Source: Mesorhizobium neociceri
GTDB lineage: Bacteria > Pseudomonadota > Alphaproteobacteria > Rhizobiales > Rhizobiaceae
DNA length: 64,000 nucleotides
Direction: 5' to 3'
Assembly (NCBI RefSeq): GCF_013520985.1
Contig: NZ_JACDTY010000009.1
Span: 186,001-250,000, forward strand
This document shows, in pieces, positions 55,566-64,000 of the stretch (positions within the stretch are counted from its first letter, which is position 1; every line of letters begins with the position of its first letter). The translations under genes were made by a program, and so were the position numbers. A model generated the notes under the pieces. The model was not told where the DNA came from. It ran no database searches and was given only the letters and a program-made list of their open reading frames with translations.

Positions 55566-55663
55566 AGGCCGAACGCGGTTGCACGACGTGTGAATTCCGT
55601 TTCCGCGCGGAGGAAGCCTGTCCCATTCCTTGGACGATGCCGGCAACCGAGACTACTAGGATT

Positions 55664-55679
55664 TGTCTAGTCCGCGACA
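55664..55679 (+). promoter_or_regulatory. NifA-type site facing right
   Basis: tgtctagtccgcgaca is an exact TGT-N10-ACA, about 100 bases upstream of a mutated -24/-12 element. Confidence 0.55.
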
Positions 55680-55778
55680 CGGTGCTGTTCGGCCCGGCTG
55701 CCTGCTGAGCTCTTGAGCTCTCGTTTAAGTCATTGAAGAATAAGCAGAAAAGATTCTCTAGCTCTCTTTCTGCGCAGT

Positions 55779-55794
55779 TGGCACGACTTTTGAG
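55779..55794 (+). promoter_or_regulatory. Mutated sigma-54 promoter
   Basis: tggcacgacttttgag matches the promoter of prolyl oligopeptidase 2 up to the -12 element, where GC has become GA. It is probably weak or dead. The frame behind it (55842-56159) is not recognised. Confidence 0.5.
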
Positions 55795-56289
55795 CCTCCC
55801 TCGTCGTAAGGCAGCAGCAGCTGCTGACCGGTGCTGATCTCGTGGGTGACATCGCGATCAGGAACGAAGGAAAGAAAGCAGCATGTCAGGTATGGGTCAG
55901 ATACCCGCATGCCGAGCGAGCTTTTCGTCCTTACGCGGAGCTTCATTTCAGCTTTCTTGAGACCGAGCCGAGGCTTGGCGGCGCGGACGCGATCAGCTGT
56001 AACGCGGTGGTCAAAGGCTTCGGCGCCGAGGTGCGGGAAGATTATCGCCTCGCGAAAGTCATCTCCAAGTGGCGGCACCGCACCCGCCGGACCTGGGTGC
56101 GCGGGACGATCAGTGTTGGATTCCAGGCAATCATGCTTCTTGCGATGAGAGTGCTTTGATCGGCTATGCTTTATTTTCGTGGCCGCGCCGCCATGCTACC
56201 CAGGTGACATCGCCTTGGTGCTCGCGTCTTCACCGTCCTGTATGGCTCTTGCGTGATGTTTCCATATACGTGCGCAACATTCAGCGCTC

Positions 56290-56560
56290 TGTAAATGAGA
56301 TGGAGGAACTGGTCAAACCTACAGCCAGCCGCCCGGCGTGGCCGATGTTCCGGGCGCCCAGCCGATCCGGATCACGAAGGGCCACATCGATTTTGAGAGC
56401 ATCCATCTCCACTACGGCAACCATTCATCGCCCTTCTACAGCGACTTGTCGATTTCGATGGAGGCCGGCGCACGGGTCGGTCTGGTCGGCCCGTCAGGTT
56501 CCGGCAAGACCACCTTCGTCAAGCTCATCCAGCGGCTTTATGACCTTGGATGCTGGACGA
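56290..56560 (+). pseudogene. ABC exporter (MsbA/NdvA-like) fragment
   Basis: 'MEELVKP', then after a frameshift 'ADVPGAQPIRITKGHIDFES' 'IHLHYGN' and the Walker A 'GLVGPSGSGKTTFVKLIQRL'. The gene breaks off after 'YDL', where insertion-sequence debris begins. Confidence 0.8.
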
Positions 56561-57290
56561 ATCTTGAACGACGGGCATGTCCCCGCCCGCTGCAAGCCAG
56601 CGCTCGGCCGTTCTCACGCTCATGCCAATCCGGGCGATCTGTCGCGGCGACATGCCGGTCGTCCGCAATCAAGGACTTCAGCATAGAATTCACGCGCTGG
56701 TTGCGCCTCGACCGGCGCAGGCAATCAAGTTTCGGGGAAGTTTCTACCTGTGGTCCGGCTCGGCTTCGGCGTTTCCGGCCATCTCGGACGCCATGGCCTT
56801 TCCGGCAGCGCTGACCGCCTGCGATGGCGACCGACGCCCAGGACGCAACGCTTCGCCCAGATTCTGGAAGAGATGCCAGCGGTCGGCGACCTGCGTTGCA
56901 TCGGGCGCACCGCGATGGCGATGCAGGCCTCGGTCAATGGATCGAGGATGCCGTGAACAGCAAACTGGCTTCCCTTGCAGCAGGTCTCAGCCGTGACATA
57001 GAGGCTGTCCGGGCGGCGATCACCCAGCCTGGAGCACGAGCTCGGTCCTTGAGCGCGGCGGCAGGTCCTTCGGGGATCGCTCGCCACTGGCAGCCGGTCG
57101 ACAAGCACATACATCAGCCCGTCGACCTCCTCGCGTATGTTGGCCCGCCGCTTGCCGCCGCCCGTCTTGCCTGGCGGGATCAGCGGCTCGATGAGCGCGC
57201 CATTCCTAGTCGGTCAGATCGCTCGGATAGCGCAGGCGGTCACGGTTGTGGTGAGCGCGGTTCTCAAGGGTCACCTCGGCACCTCCCTCT
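56561..57290 (-). pseudogene. Insertion-sequence debris: ISL3-like and IS5-like fragments
   Basis: Minus-strand pieces in different frames: 'ENRAHHNRDRLRYPSDLTD' and 'GKTGGGKRRANIREEVDGLM' (IS5-type N-terminus), 'APDATQVADRWHLFQNLGEA' (ISL3 catalytic region) and 'RQIARIGMSVRTAERWLAAG' (ISL3 helix-turn-helix). Several frameshifts are present. The elements broke the ABC exporter gene. Confidence 0.7.
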
Positions 57291-57350
57291 CGAATCGGCG
57301 CCAGATAAGGAATCACAACCGATTCCGACCCCGCTACCCCAAATCCGCTA

Positions 57351-58025
57351 ACCGATTCTGCCGATTCAGAAAATGCTCCCGGACGGACACTTATACTTGG
57401 CTTTCCAACAAGATCGCATCGGAAATTTCCTGACTGCTGCAAACAAGCAAGTTTGACCAAAGCATCCTTCGTAGGGTGTTTGCGCCGGAAACGCCCCCCC
57501 AAAGCAGGCTTCATCTCCGTCATAAGTCCCAATACTGGCGTCACTCCATCAACTGAAAAGTCGTACCGGTAGTTTGTTGTTGTTTTGTTTTGATTGCCAT
57601 ATCTATCAGAAATGTTTCATCCTTGAAGGCATTGCTAAAAAAAACTACGTTTTTGTGACCCCGCTTGCCAAAAGATAGCATTATTACTATTTTTAACTGG
57701 TCGCCCGAAAATGAGCAAATGTAGAATTTCTATGGCATTGATATCATATAACCAGTGTCAATCAAGCTGCAGATCCGAAGTAATATTCGGCTTTCTCGCA
57801 CCCGTCGTCGAGGCTCTTGGCAAATAACTCTGCGGACTTCAGTTGTACCTCTGGTAATCCATTTTGAATGTGGTGACACTTTCTTACCGACATATTTTCG
57901 TGGATGCACTCGAAGAAAGAGAATTGAGAAGTCGCCTACGCGGCCGCAAGAATTGCTGCAGATAAGCTTCGCATCGCCGGGCCGCTCATTTCAAATGAAA
58001 CGGTCCACAACAGAAAGGGCACGCC
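57351..58025. other. AT-rich intergenic stretch
   Basis: No gene seen. The right half should carry the promoter of the FkbM gene. No tts box or -24/-12 element could be made out. Confidence 0.5.
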
Positions 58026-58754
58026 ATGAGGCAAATTGACGAATTTACGCTGGCAGCTATCTCGGTGGTGGTGAAGAACGCAGTCCTTCATAGGCTAAGC
58101 GCTATTCACGCACCGCTCTCGTTTGTGCAAGTGGGAGGAAATGACGGGATCACTGAAGATCCAATCCACGATTTCATCGTACAATATGGCTGGATTGGTG
58201 TGATCGTCGAACCTGTACCATCCCTGTTCGAACGTCTAAGGCAAACGTATCGCGAGATGACGGGCGTCCAATTCGAGATGTGCGCATGCTCCGACTCATC
58301 GGGCATCGTTACCTTCTATCACGTCAACACCGAGAATGAACTTGGCTTGCAACTCTCGAGCTTTAGCTCAGAAACCATAATGCGACACGCTGACAGTATA
58401 CCAAACCTAAAGGATCTAATTGTCCCGATTGAGGTTTCCGTAAAACGCGTATCTCAGATCATTGATGACGCAACAAAAGACAAGATTGATGCTATATTCG
58501 TTGATGCGGAAGGACACGACGATAGAGTTGTTCGCGGAATCGACCTCAATCGGCACCGGCCCCAGATAATATATATTGAGCATAAACACCTGAGCTATAA
58601 ACAAGTTCGGTGCTTGGATCGACACCTTTTTGACGCCGAGTATCGGCCCCTTCGCCTATATAATGACACGCTATACTATCTTGGTAGTGGGACAGTATCA
58701 AACTATTGCGCCAGTTTTCACCCTCTGTCGAACGCATGCTTTGCTCGAATCTAG
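58026..58754 (+). CDS. FkbM-family SAM-dependent methyltransferase
   Basis: A 242-residue methyltransferase of the FkbM family, which methylates hydroxyl groups of sugars or small molecules. It has 'FVQVGGNDGITEDPIHDFIV' (SAM-binding Gly-rich loop), 'IVEPVPSLFERLRQTY', 'IDAIFVDAEGHDDRVVRGID' and 'IIYIEHKHLS'. A gaaaggg lies before the ATG. Base composition is more AT-rich than in most of the window, which points to separate transfer. The acceptor is unknown. Confidence 0.88.
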   Translation: MRQIDEFTLAAISVVVKNAVLHRLSAIHAPLSFVQVGGNDGITEDPIHDFIVQYGWIGVIVEPVPSLFERLRQTYREMTGVQFEMCACSDSSGIVTFYHVNTENELGLQLSSFSSETIMRHADSIPNLKDLIVPIEVSVKRVSQIIDDATKDKIDAIFVDAEGHDDRVVRGIDLNRHRPQIIYIEHKHLSYKQVRCLDRHLFDAEYRPLRLYNDTLYYLGSGTVSNYCASFHPLSNACFARI

Positions 58755-58889
58755 ATGAGGTAACGGGCCGCCAAGCGGGCCGCTCACGTCGCTGCGGCGC
58801 TTGAGTGGCGCGCCCGCTCGCGGCTTGCTTGGCGGTGAGGTGGTCGTCCCTCACACTGGTGGTGTTCAGGGAGTCGGGACTGGCCCGCT

Positions 58890-59100
58890 CCAGGGATGGA
58901 CGTGTCATTGGAATACTCAAGATCGTTCGCGAAACCAGGGTGGCGAGCAGCCGGAGGCATTGATTGCCTGGTTTGCCTCGCTCGGCCTTCCTCTGGCGCG
59001 GATCGGGCTGGAAGCCGGGCCGCTGTCGCAATGGCTCTTTGCTGCGATGCAGCAGGCGGGACAGGCCGTCGAGCTGCCGGAGACGCGACAAGGCGATTCC
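58890..59100 (+). pseudogene. IS110-family transposase 5' fragment (plus strand)
   Basis: 'MDVSLEYS', then in another frame 'EALIAWFASLGLPLARIGLE' 'AGPLSQWLFAAMQQAGQAVE' match the N-terminal catalytic part of an IS110 transposase. It stops where an IS110 of another subgroup on the minus strand begins. Confidence 0.75.
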
Positions 59101-59739
59101 GGCGGTTCTCGAAGTGCGTGACGTCGCCGAGTTCCGCGATCACGGTCGCGGCCGTCACAAGGGCCATTCCGCGAAGCCCGCCAGCAGCTCTCCGGATTTC
59201 TGTTGCGTCACGGATTCCACCACAGTCGTCCCGCCTGGACGCACATGCATCGCCGTTGGCTGGCTGGGCCACGATTCGAGCAGCCCGCCCAACACATCGG
59301 CCTGCCGCAAGCTACGAACCGCGGCCAGGCGTGCGCGAACCAGATCGCGCATTGCCTCATGGGCAAGGTCGGGAATCCATACGGGCGTTAGTTCGCCGGC
59401 CGATGCAGCTTCGCCAGATTGGTGGCGTCCCGACGGTCCGTCTTGGTCCGATCTCCCGACTTGCGAGGGATCAGCGACAGCGCGACCACCACACAGTCAT
59501 GCCCCGCCGCGGTCAGTTGCCGCTGAATGCCGTAGCCGCACGGTCCGGCCTCGTAGCAGAACCGCAGCAGCGCTCCCGGCTGGGAGAGCTTGCTCAAAAG
59601 GCGCCACAAGGCCGCAGGGGTATTTGGGATCTGCCCGTGTTCGCCGAACTTCTCCGCTTTTGCTCCCGTCCGCCACAGCGACCGAAATCGTTTCTTTGTG
59701 AACATCCACACCGACGAAGATGATATGCTCATGGCCCAT
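59101..59739 (-). pseudogene. IS110-family transposase, degenerate (minus strand)
   Basis: It starts 'MGHEHIIFVGVDVHKETISV', then frameshifts to 'GPCGYGIQRQLTAAGHDCVV', 'SLIPRKSGDRTKTDRRDATN' and 'MRDLVRARLAAVRSL', with 'MALVTAATVIAELGDVTHFE' at its far end. Multiple frame changes make it inactive. Confidence 0.75.
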
Positions 59740-59883
59740 CTCGTATGCATGAGGCTCGGCGCCGGGATATCCGGCGCAACCCTCGAAACCTGCATACTGT
59801 GAGACAGGACGCCCTACCTCAGGCGAACATGTGGTCTAGGGTGAGGGGAATCTTGTCAGCGATCATACGGTGACAAGCCCCCA

Positions 59884-61227
59884 TCACCTATCAACCGGCA
59901 ATCCTAAGAGCGAAGCGTCAACCGATTCACCCAAAAGTCCGACGATTGTCTCGAGGTCCTTCTCACCGGCAATGAGCGGGGGACAAACGACGACGTGATC
60001 GCCGTTAACCCCGTCGACAGTTCCTCCGAGTGCGTGCGTAATGAGCCCTCTTGACAGGGCCTCTCGATATATCCGCGGACTTAGGCCACGTTCGGCCGGG
60101 AATGGAGCTTTGGTCTCGCGGTCCTGAACCAGTTCAAGCGTCATCAACATACCTCGACCCCGTATGTCGCCAACGTGCGGATGTTGAGCGAACCTGTCTT
60201 GCAGCCGCTGCGCGAGCACACTCCCCATTGCCTTCACTTGGTCGAGAAAGCCAGGGGCCCGCAGGAACTTCTGCACTGCAATTGCTGCCGCACATGCGGT
60301 CGCGTGACCCGAGTACGTGTATCCGCCTTTGAAGGTTCCTGAACCTGAGACGATGGCATCGTAGACCCTCTGGTTAACCATCGTCGCGCCAATCGGTTGG
60401 TATCCAGCCGCAATGCCTTTCGCAAATGTCAGGAAGTCAGGAGCCACGCCATCCTGCTCGCAGGCATGCAGAGTGCCGGTTCGGCCTAAGCCACAGAAAA
60501 CCTCGTCCAAAACGAGCAGAACACCGTACTTGTCACAGATCTCGCGAATCCGCTTGAAATAGCCCGGAACTGGTGGAGTAGCACCGTTGGTTGTGCCGGT
60601 AACCGTTTCCGCGACAAAGGCCATTACCGTGTCGGGACCAAGTCCCAGGATTGCCTGTTCCAATTCATTGGCTGCACGCAATCCGTATTGCTCCGGCGCT
60701 TCGCTTTCCAATCGCCCCCTGTATTCGTAGCAGGGCGAAATATGAAATACGCTCGGAAGTATCTCTTCGAAGGGTGTGCGGCGCGCTACCTGGTAGCCAA
60801 TGCCAAGTCCCGTCAGGCCAGCACCGTGATAGCTAGCCCGGCGGCCGATGACTTTCTTTCGCCGCGGCTGACCAATCTCCACGAAATATTGTCGAGCCAT
60901 CATGACGGCTGTTTCAACCGCCTCGGACCCGCTATTGGCAAAAAATACGCGGGTTAGGCCTTCCGGAGCATCGGTCGTCAGAATGGACGCAAGTTCCTCG
61001 AGCGGCTCCGAGGTGAACATAGCGGAGTGGAAGAAGGCCATCTTCCCTATTTGATCCCGAACGGCCTCTATAACCGATTCCTGGCTGTGACCAAGGCACG
61101 AGACGCAGGCGCCGCCAGCGTAGCCGTCGATCTATCGCTTGCCATCCTTGTCGATTATGTACATCCCATCACCCGCCACTGCCACGGGCATCCTGCGGGC
61201 CGGGAGCCTGTGGAATACGCTGGTCAT
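59884..61227 (-). pseudogene. Class III aminotransferase with one in-frame stop
   Basis: A PLP enzyme of the acetylornithine/4-aminobutyrate type, 447 codons. It starts 'MTSVFHRLPARRMPVAVAGD' 'GMYIIDKDGKR', then a TAG at 61132-61134 where Tyr is expected, then 'IDGYAGGACVSCLGHSQESV'. The rest is intact: 'ANSGSEAVETAVMMARQYFV', 'LLVLDEVFCGLGRTG' and the PLP Lys in 'DFLTFAKGIAAGYQPIGA'. Only the single stop breaks it. A restart at the ATG for MAFFHS (61041) would lack the N-terminal part. The substrate is unknown. Confidence 0.82.
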
Positions 61228-61406
61228 CAACTTGTCTTCCGAGTTTGCGAGCGATGCAAAACTGCAGCCGCTCCATTTTGCCTGGTATATCGATCCAAGT
61301 CGGTCATGCGGTCTCTCACACTCGTTTGGCGACACTTCATCAGAAGGACGTTTTATAAATCACCTGAGACATCGAGGCAGAGAACCTCTTATGACAGGCT
61401 CGGCCA

Positions 61407-62096
61407 TCATTCACCGGGAAGCGGCCAAATCTCATATAAATGGAGATTGATCATGCCGTCAGAAGTAAATTTCTTGCTCGCAATCAACCTATGAGGAAGA
61501 CTTAATTTTTCCAACTTGTCCGTAATCGCAGATTCGTTTCGAGATACATTGTAAGCTAATATCATTGTACCAGTTTTCGTTAAATACGTTCCAGACTCCT
61601 GCAGGAACCTATTGAGTAATGACCCGCCTGGATCGAAACTGCTGTATTCGATCATGCTGGAGAATTCAAAGTTCTCTGGAACACGGGTTGATGGCGAATG
61701 GAAGACAATGTAGTCAAAACGCGAGTTTTGATCAACACTCTTATAGAGATCGCTTTGAATGCTAGTGATGTTAGTAATTTCGTTTCGGTGAGCGTTGGCG
61801 AGCGTGTTGGTAATAGCGTTCGGATTTAAATCGGTGGCAAGCACGTGGGAAGCGCCATTCTTCGCCAAGAATAAAGCAGTGAGGCCGCATCCGCATCCGA
61901 GTTCGAGCACGCGTTTTCCAGCCGTTGGGGGTACATTTTCTGTTACCCAACGGCCAGTAACGTTATTATCATCGTCCCAGAATACATCTTTATGTACCTC
62001 TATATCTAATCCAAGACAACTAGCATACTTCGGGAATTCAGATACCTGACTTTCTGCTAGGCGCTTTCTTACGTACGATACCCTATCAATGTTCAT
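61407..62096 (-). CDS. Class I SAM-dependent methyltransferase
   Basis: A 229-residue methyltransferase with the SAM motif 'VLELGCGCGLTALFLAKNGA', 'VLATDLNPNAITNTLANAHR' and 'RFDYIVFHSP' (NPP-type position). This layout occurs in enzymes that methylate amide or ring nitrogen. The start at 62096 has an aggagaat upstream; the ATG at 62114 is less likely. AT-rich like the FkbM gene. It lies about 180 bases upstream of the broken aminotransferase on the same strand, so both may come from one small biosynthetic group. Confidence 0.85.
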   Translation of the reverse strand: MNIDRVSYVRKRLAESQVSEFPKYASCLGLDIEVHKDVFWDDDNNVTGRWVTENVPPTAGKRVLELGCGCGLTALFLAKNGASHVLATDLNPNAITNTLANAHRNEITNITSIQSDLYKSVDQNSRFDYIVFHSPSTRVPENFEFSSMIEYSSFDPGGSLLNRFLQESGTYLTKTGTMILAYNVSRNESAITDKLEKLSLPHRLIASKKFTSDGMINLHLYEIWPLPGE

Positions 62097-62225
62097 GCGA
62101 GATTCTCCTGTCATCAGCGATCAAAGGGATACTATAACCGCCGGGGGCAATTTTCAGGATGAATTGTTCATGTAATTTTCCTTGCAGCGATATGAAAAAG
62201 TCGCCGGGCCCTCGGCCAGAGGCTG

Positions 62226-62680
62226 TTAGACACGGATAAATACGCTACCCGTCTCCCCTCGGCTTGTGCGCAAGCCAAGCTCGATGACGATATGCGTCGG
62301 CTGACGACGATACCCGGGGTCTGAGCGATCACCGCGGCATCCGTAATGGCGTTGGAGCCTGACGCCGATGGATTCAAGTCCGGCCGTCATTTTGCCGCCT
62401 GGTTGGGACTGACAACGACTTCCATTCGAGCGGCGGCAAGGAGCGGCTCGGAAGAACCTCAAAAAATAGGCTATCCGGTGCTGCGCTCGTTGCCCGTCCT
62501 TGGCGCCACAACATCCATGTCGCGGCGGGCGAAAGACACCCCCGATGCTCCCAGATAGCTTGCCGCGCTTCTCATGTGCCGCCCGATCAAGGTTGTCGCC
62601 GTTGCGTTGGCCAACAAACTGGCGCGTATCATCTGCGCTCTGCTCGTAAAGGAAGGGGCTATCAAAACAGGGTTGCGGCA
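62226..62680 (+). pseudogene. IS110-family transposase C-terminal remnant
   Basis: 'RRLTTIPGV', a TGA, 'AITAASVMALEPDADGFKSG' 'RHFAAWLGL', then 'RPIKVVAVALANKLARIICA' 'LLVKEG' match the Transposase_20 domain. Stops and frame changes interrupt it. Confidence 0.8.
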
Positions 62681-63229
62681 GGCGCCTAGCGTAAGGCCAG
62701 CTCAACCCACAAACTGGTTGGCGGCAACGCCGGGCAGCGGCGAGGTACAAAAGCAGACAATGAATCCGATGGGGCGAAGGCCCGGGGTGCTATTCGACCC
62801 GACCATGCCCGTCAAAGGCGCTTTCAATCGCGCGCAACTCATTGTAAACGCCCTGAAATACGGACGTTTATGGGCGGAAACTAGGCTAGCACTGATTCTG
62901 CAGGAGCGGCGAGGTTTCACGCGCCAGGATTTCGCACGTGTTCATCTGGGTGGAAGTCTCGGACGGGAGCTGATGCAAGTACGCGACCTGATGTGGCCAC
63001 TTGAAGCGATCCCGATTTTCCGGCCAAATACACCGCTGTCGATGGCGTCCTCTTCGATGTGCCGCGCCCCCGAAAGTTGGGCGTCGGCGTAGTCATCGGC
63101 GAGCAGGGGAAGAAGGTCTTAGAGATTTTGGGCGGGGAGTTCATCGGCGGACTAAGTTGAGCATAGCGCAAGTCCCGACCTCAGCGATCCAGTGGAGCGG
63201 CATATGCAGCGGCCCTTCGCCACAGTTCC

Positions 63230-63361
63230 GGGCACGCGTCTCTCGACCGAGCCGCGCAGCTCTTCCGTGAGCACGAAATCGAGCTGATGCCAGTGCACGA
63301 TGAGCAGGAAGAGTTCGTGGGCCTGATATTTCGCCAGGACGTGCTGAAGCCATCCGGATGA
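63230..63361 (+). pseudogene. CBS-domain protein fragment
   Basis: 'ASLDRAAQLFREHEIELMPV' 'HDEQEEFVGLIFRQDVLKPS' has the pattern of the end of a CBS domain. No other part of such a protein is visible. Confidence 0.5.
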
Positions 63362-64000
63362 TGCGCGCCCTAGCGAACAAGTTCGAAATCGTGTTCAGAT
63401 ATCTAAGCGGCCACAGGATTTGTACTCCCACACTCCGGGATTGTGTAACTGTGAGCCGCAGAGCGGTGGCGACCTCGATCTAGGCAGTACCAGGGTCAGG
63501 GGGCCTCGGCGTGTTCCGTGCCGAGGTGAGAAATGTCGAAATGTCTTTATCAAAATAATAGCTGCATGAGTGTCTCATGCCCGACTTTGTTAGATTGCAG
63601 ACAATGCGGAGTGGACAGTCGTGCCCCTGCCGAAGTCGCTCGTGAGCGCGCGCCCTCAACAGCGCTGAAGCGAGCGAGCGGCGTTGCGGTGACCATCGAT
63701 GTTCCCCGGCAAGGTCGGGGGTTGCTGATAGCAAACTGGTTCGAAGGAACCGCCGAAGACCGACCACATGTTGACCAGTTAAGTTTTGGAGAAGACCCCC
63801 GACGCTAAAATTCGAGCTTTCCCGAAGATGGGGTGGGCGGCCAACTATTCGAGCGGGAACGCTCGGTGCAATGCACTTCCACTGCGAGTCGCCCGGTGCC
63901 AACTCCTCTTCCCTACCGGCCACGCTCCTGCCTCCTCTGCTCGTTTGACCCTGGCCTGCCTGTCGAGGAAGCGTTCCGCGGCAACTACTATCATCCCCAG
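63362..64000. other. Window end without a supported gene
   Basis: Frames on both strands (for example 63533-63808 plus, 63480-63923 minus) overlap and show no recognisable motif. Confidence 0.4.

Overview
The window looks like a heavily rearranged symbiosis region of a nodulating alphaproteobacterium, most like Mesorhizobium. The evidence is a type III effector of the NopD (SUMO protease) kind behind a tts box, several NifA/sigma-54 promoters, Ros/MucR regulators that lack the zinc-binding cysteines (a known Mesorhizobium trait), DUF982 and DUF6471 genes, a DUF6499/DUF2285 gene with the +1-frameshift layout of the ICE activator FseA, and many broken insertion sequences. No tRNA, rRNA, CRISPR array or nod box was found.

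Layout. 0-5.5 kb: 3' part of a NodT-type efflux outer-membrane gene, an Omp25-type porin, a PIN-domain toxin-antitoxin pair, a DUF6471 gene and IS1595 debris. 5.5-10.4 kb: a 1598-residue C48 protease effector with six 36-residue repeats, each carrying an EAR-like DLNxxP core. 11.1-15.4 kb: an MFS transporter and groESL under a perfect CIRCE element. 15.9-20.3 kb: a truncated ArsR regulator, glyA, metK, adenosine kinase and a metE remnant (methyl/SAM cycle). 20.3-25.4 kb: decayed DNA, a MucR paralogue, an intact IS5-like element and cspA. 26.2-31.2 kb: NifA/sigma-54 promoter, two M16 peptidases and a GabD-like dehydrogenase. 32-43 kb: FseA-like gene, two paralogous NifA/sigma-54-driven prolyl oligopeptidases, an OmpW protein and plasmid (repC) and IS debris. 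43-47 kb: DUF982 pair, frameshifted mucR and two-domain cold-shock genes, IS110 and adenosine-kinase fragments. 47-52 kb: Rieske demethylase, reductase, RidA, Gfa and glutathione-dependent formaldehyde dehydrogenase. 53-64 kb: UDP-glucuronate decarboxylase, a NifA/sigma-54-driven glycosyltransferase-like gene, FkbM methyltransferase, a nonsense-interrupted aminotransferase, a SAM methyltransferase and nested IS fragments.

How it may work together. At least four transcription units (26.2, 34.3, 40.6 and, on the minus strand, 55.5 kb) share the same architecture: a clustered NifA upstream activator site, a -24/-12 promoter, then a short leader reading frame of about 25-33 codons. In front of the two prolyl oligopeptidases the leader is a free 33-codon ORF whose stop overlaps the peptidase start (ATGA). 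In front of the M16 peptidase and the glycosyltransferase-like protein a related leader is fused in frame. This family of leaders, tied mostly to peptidases and switched on with nitrogen fixation, is the most novel feature. The demethylase cluster would release formaldehyde that its Gfa and dehydrogenase remove, while glyA-metK-adenosine kinase would supply and recycle methyl groups. Fragments of glyA, adenosine kinase and metE elsewhere suggest that one or more other copies of that methyl cluster were broken up.
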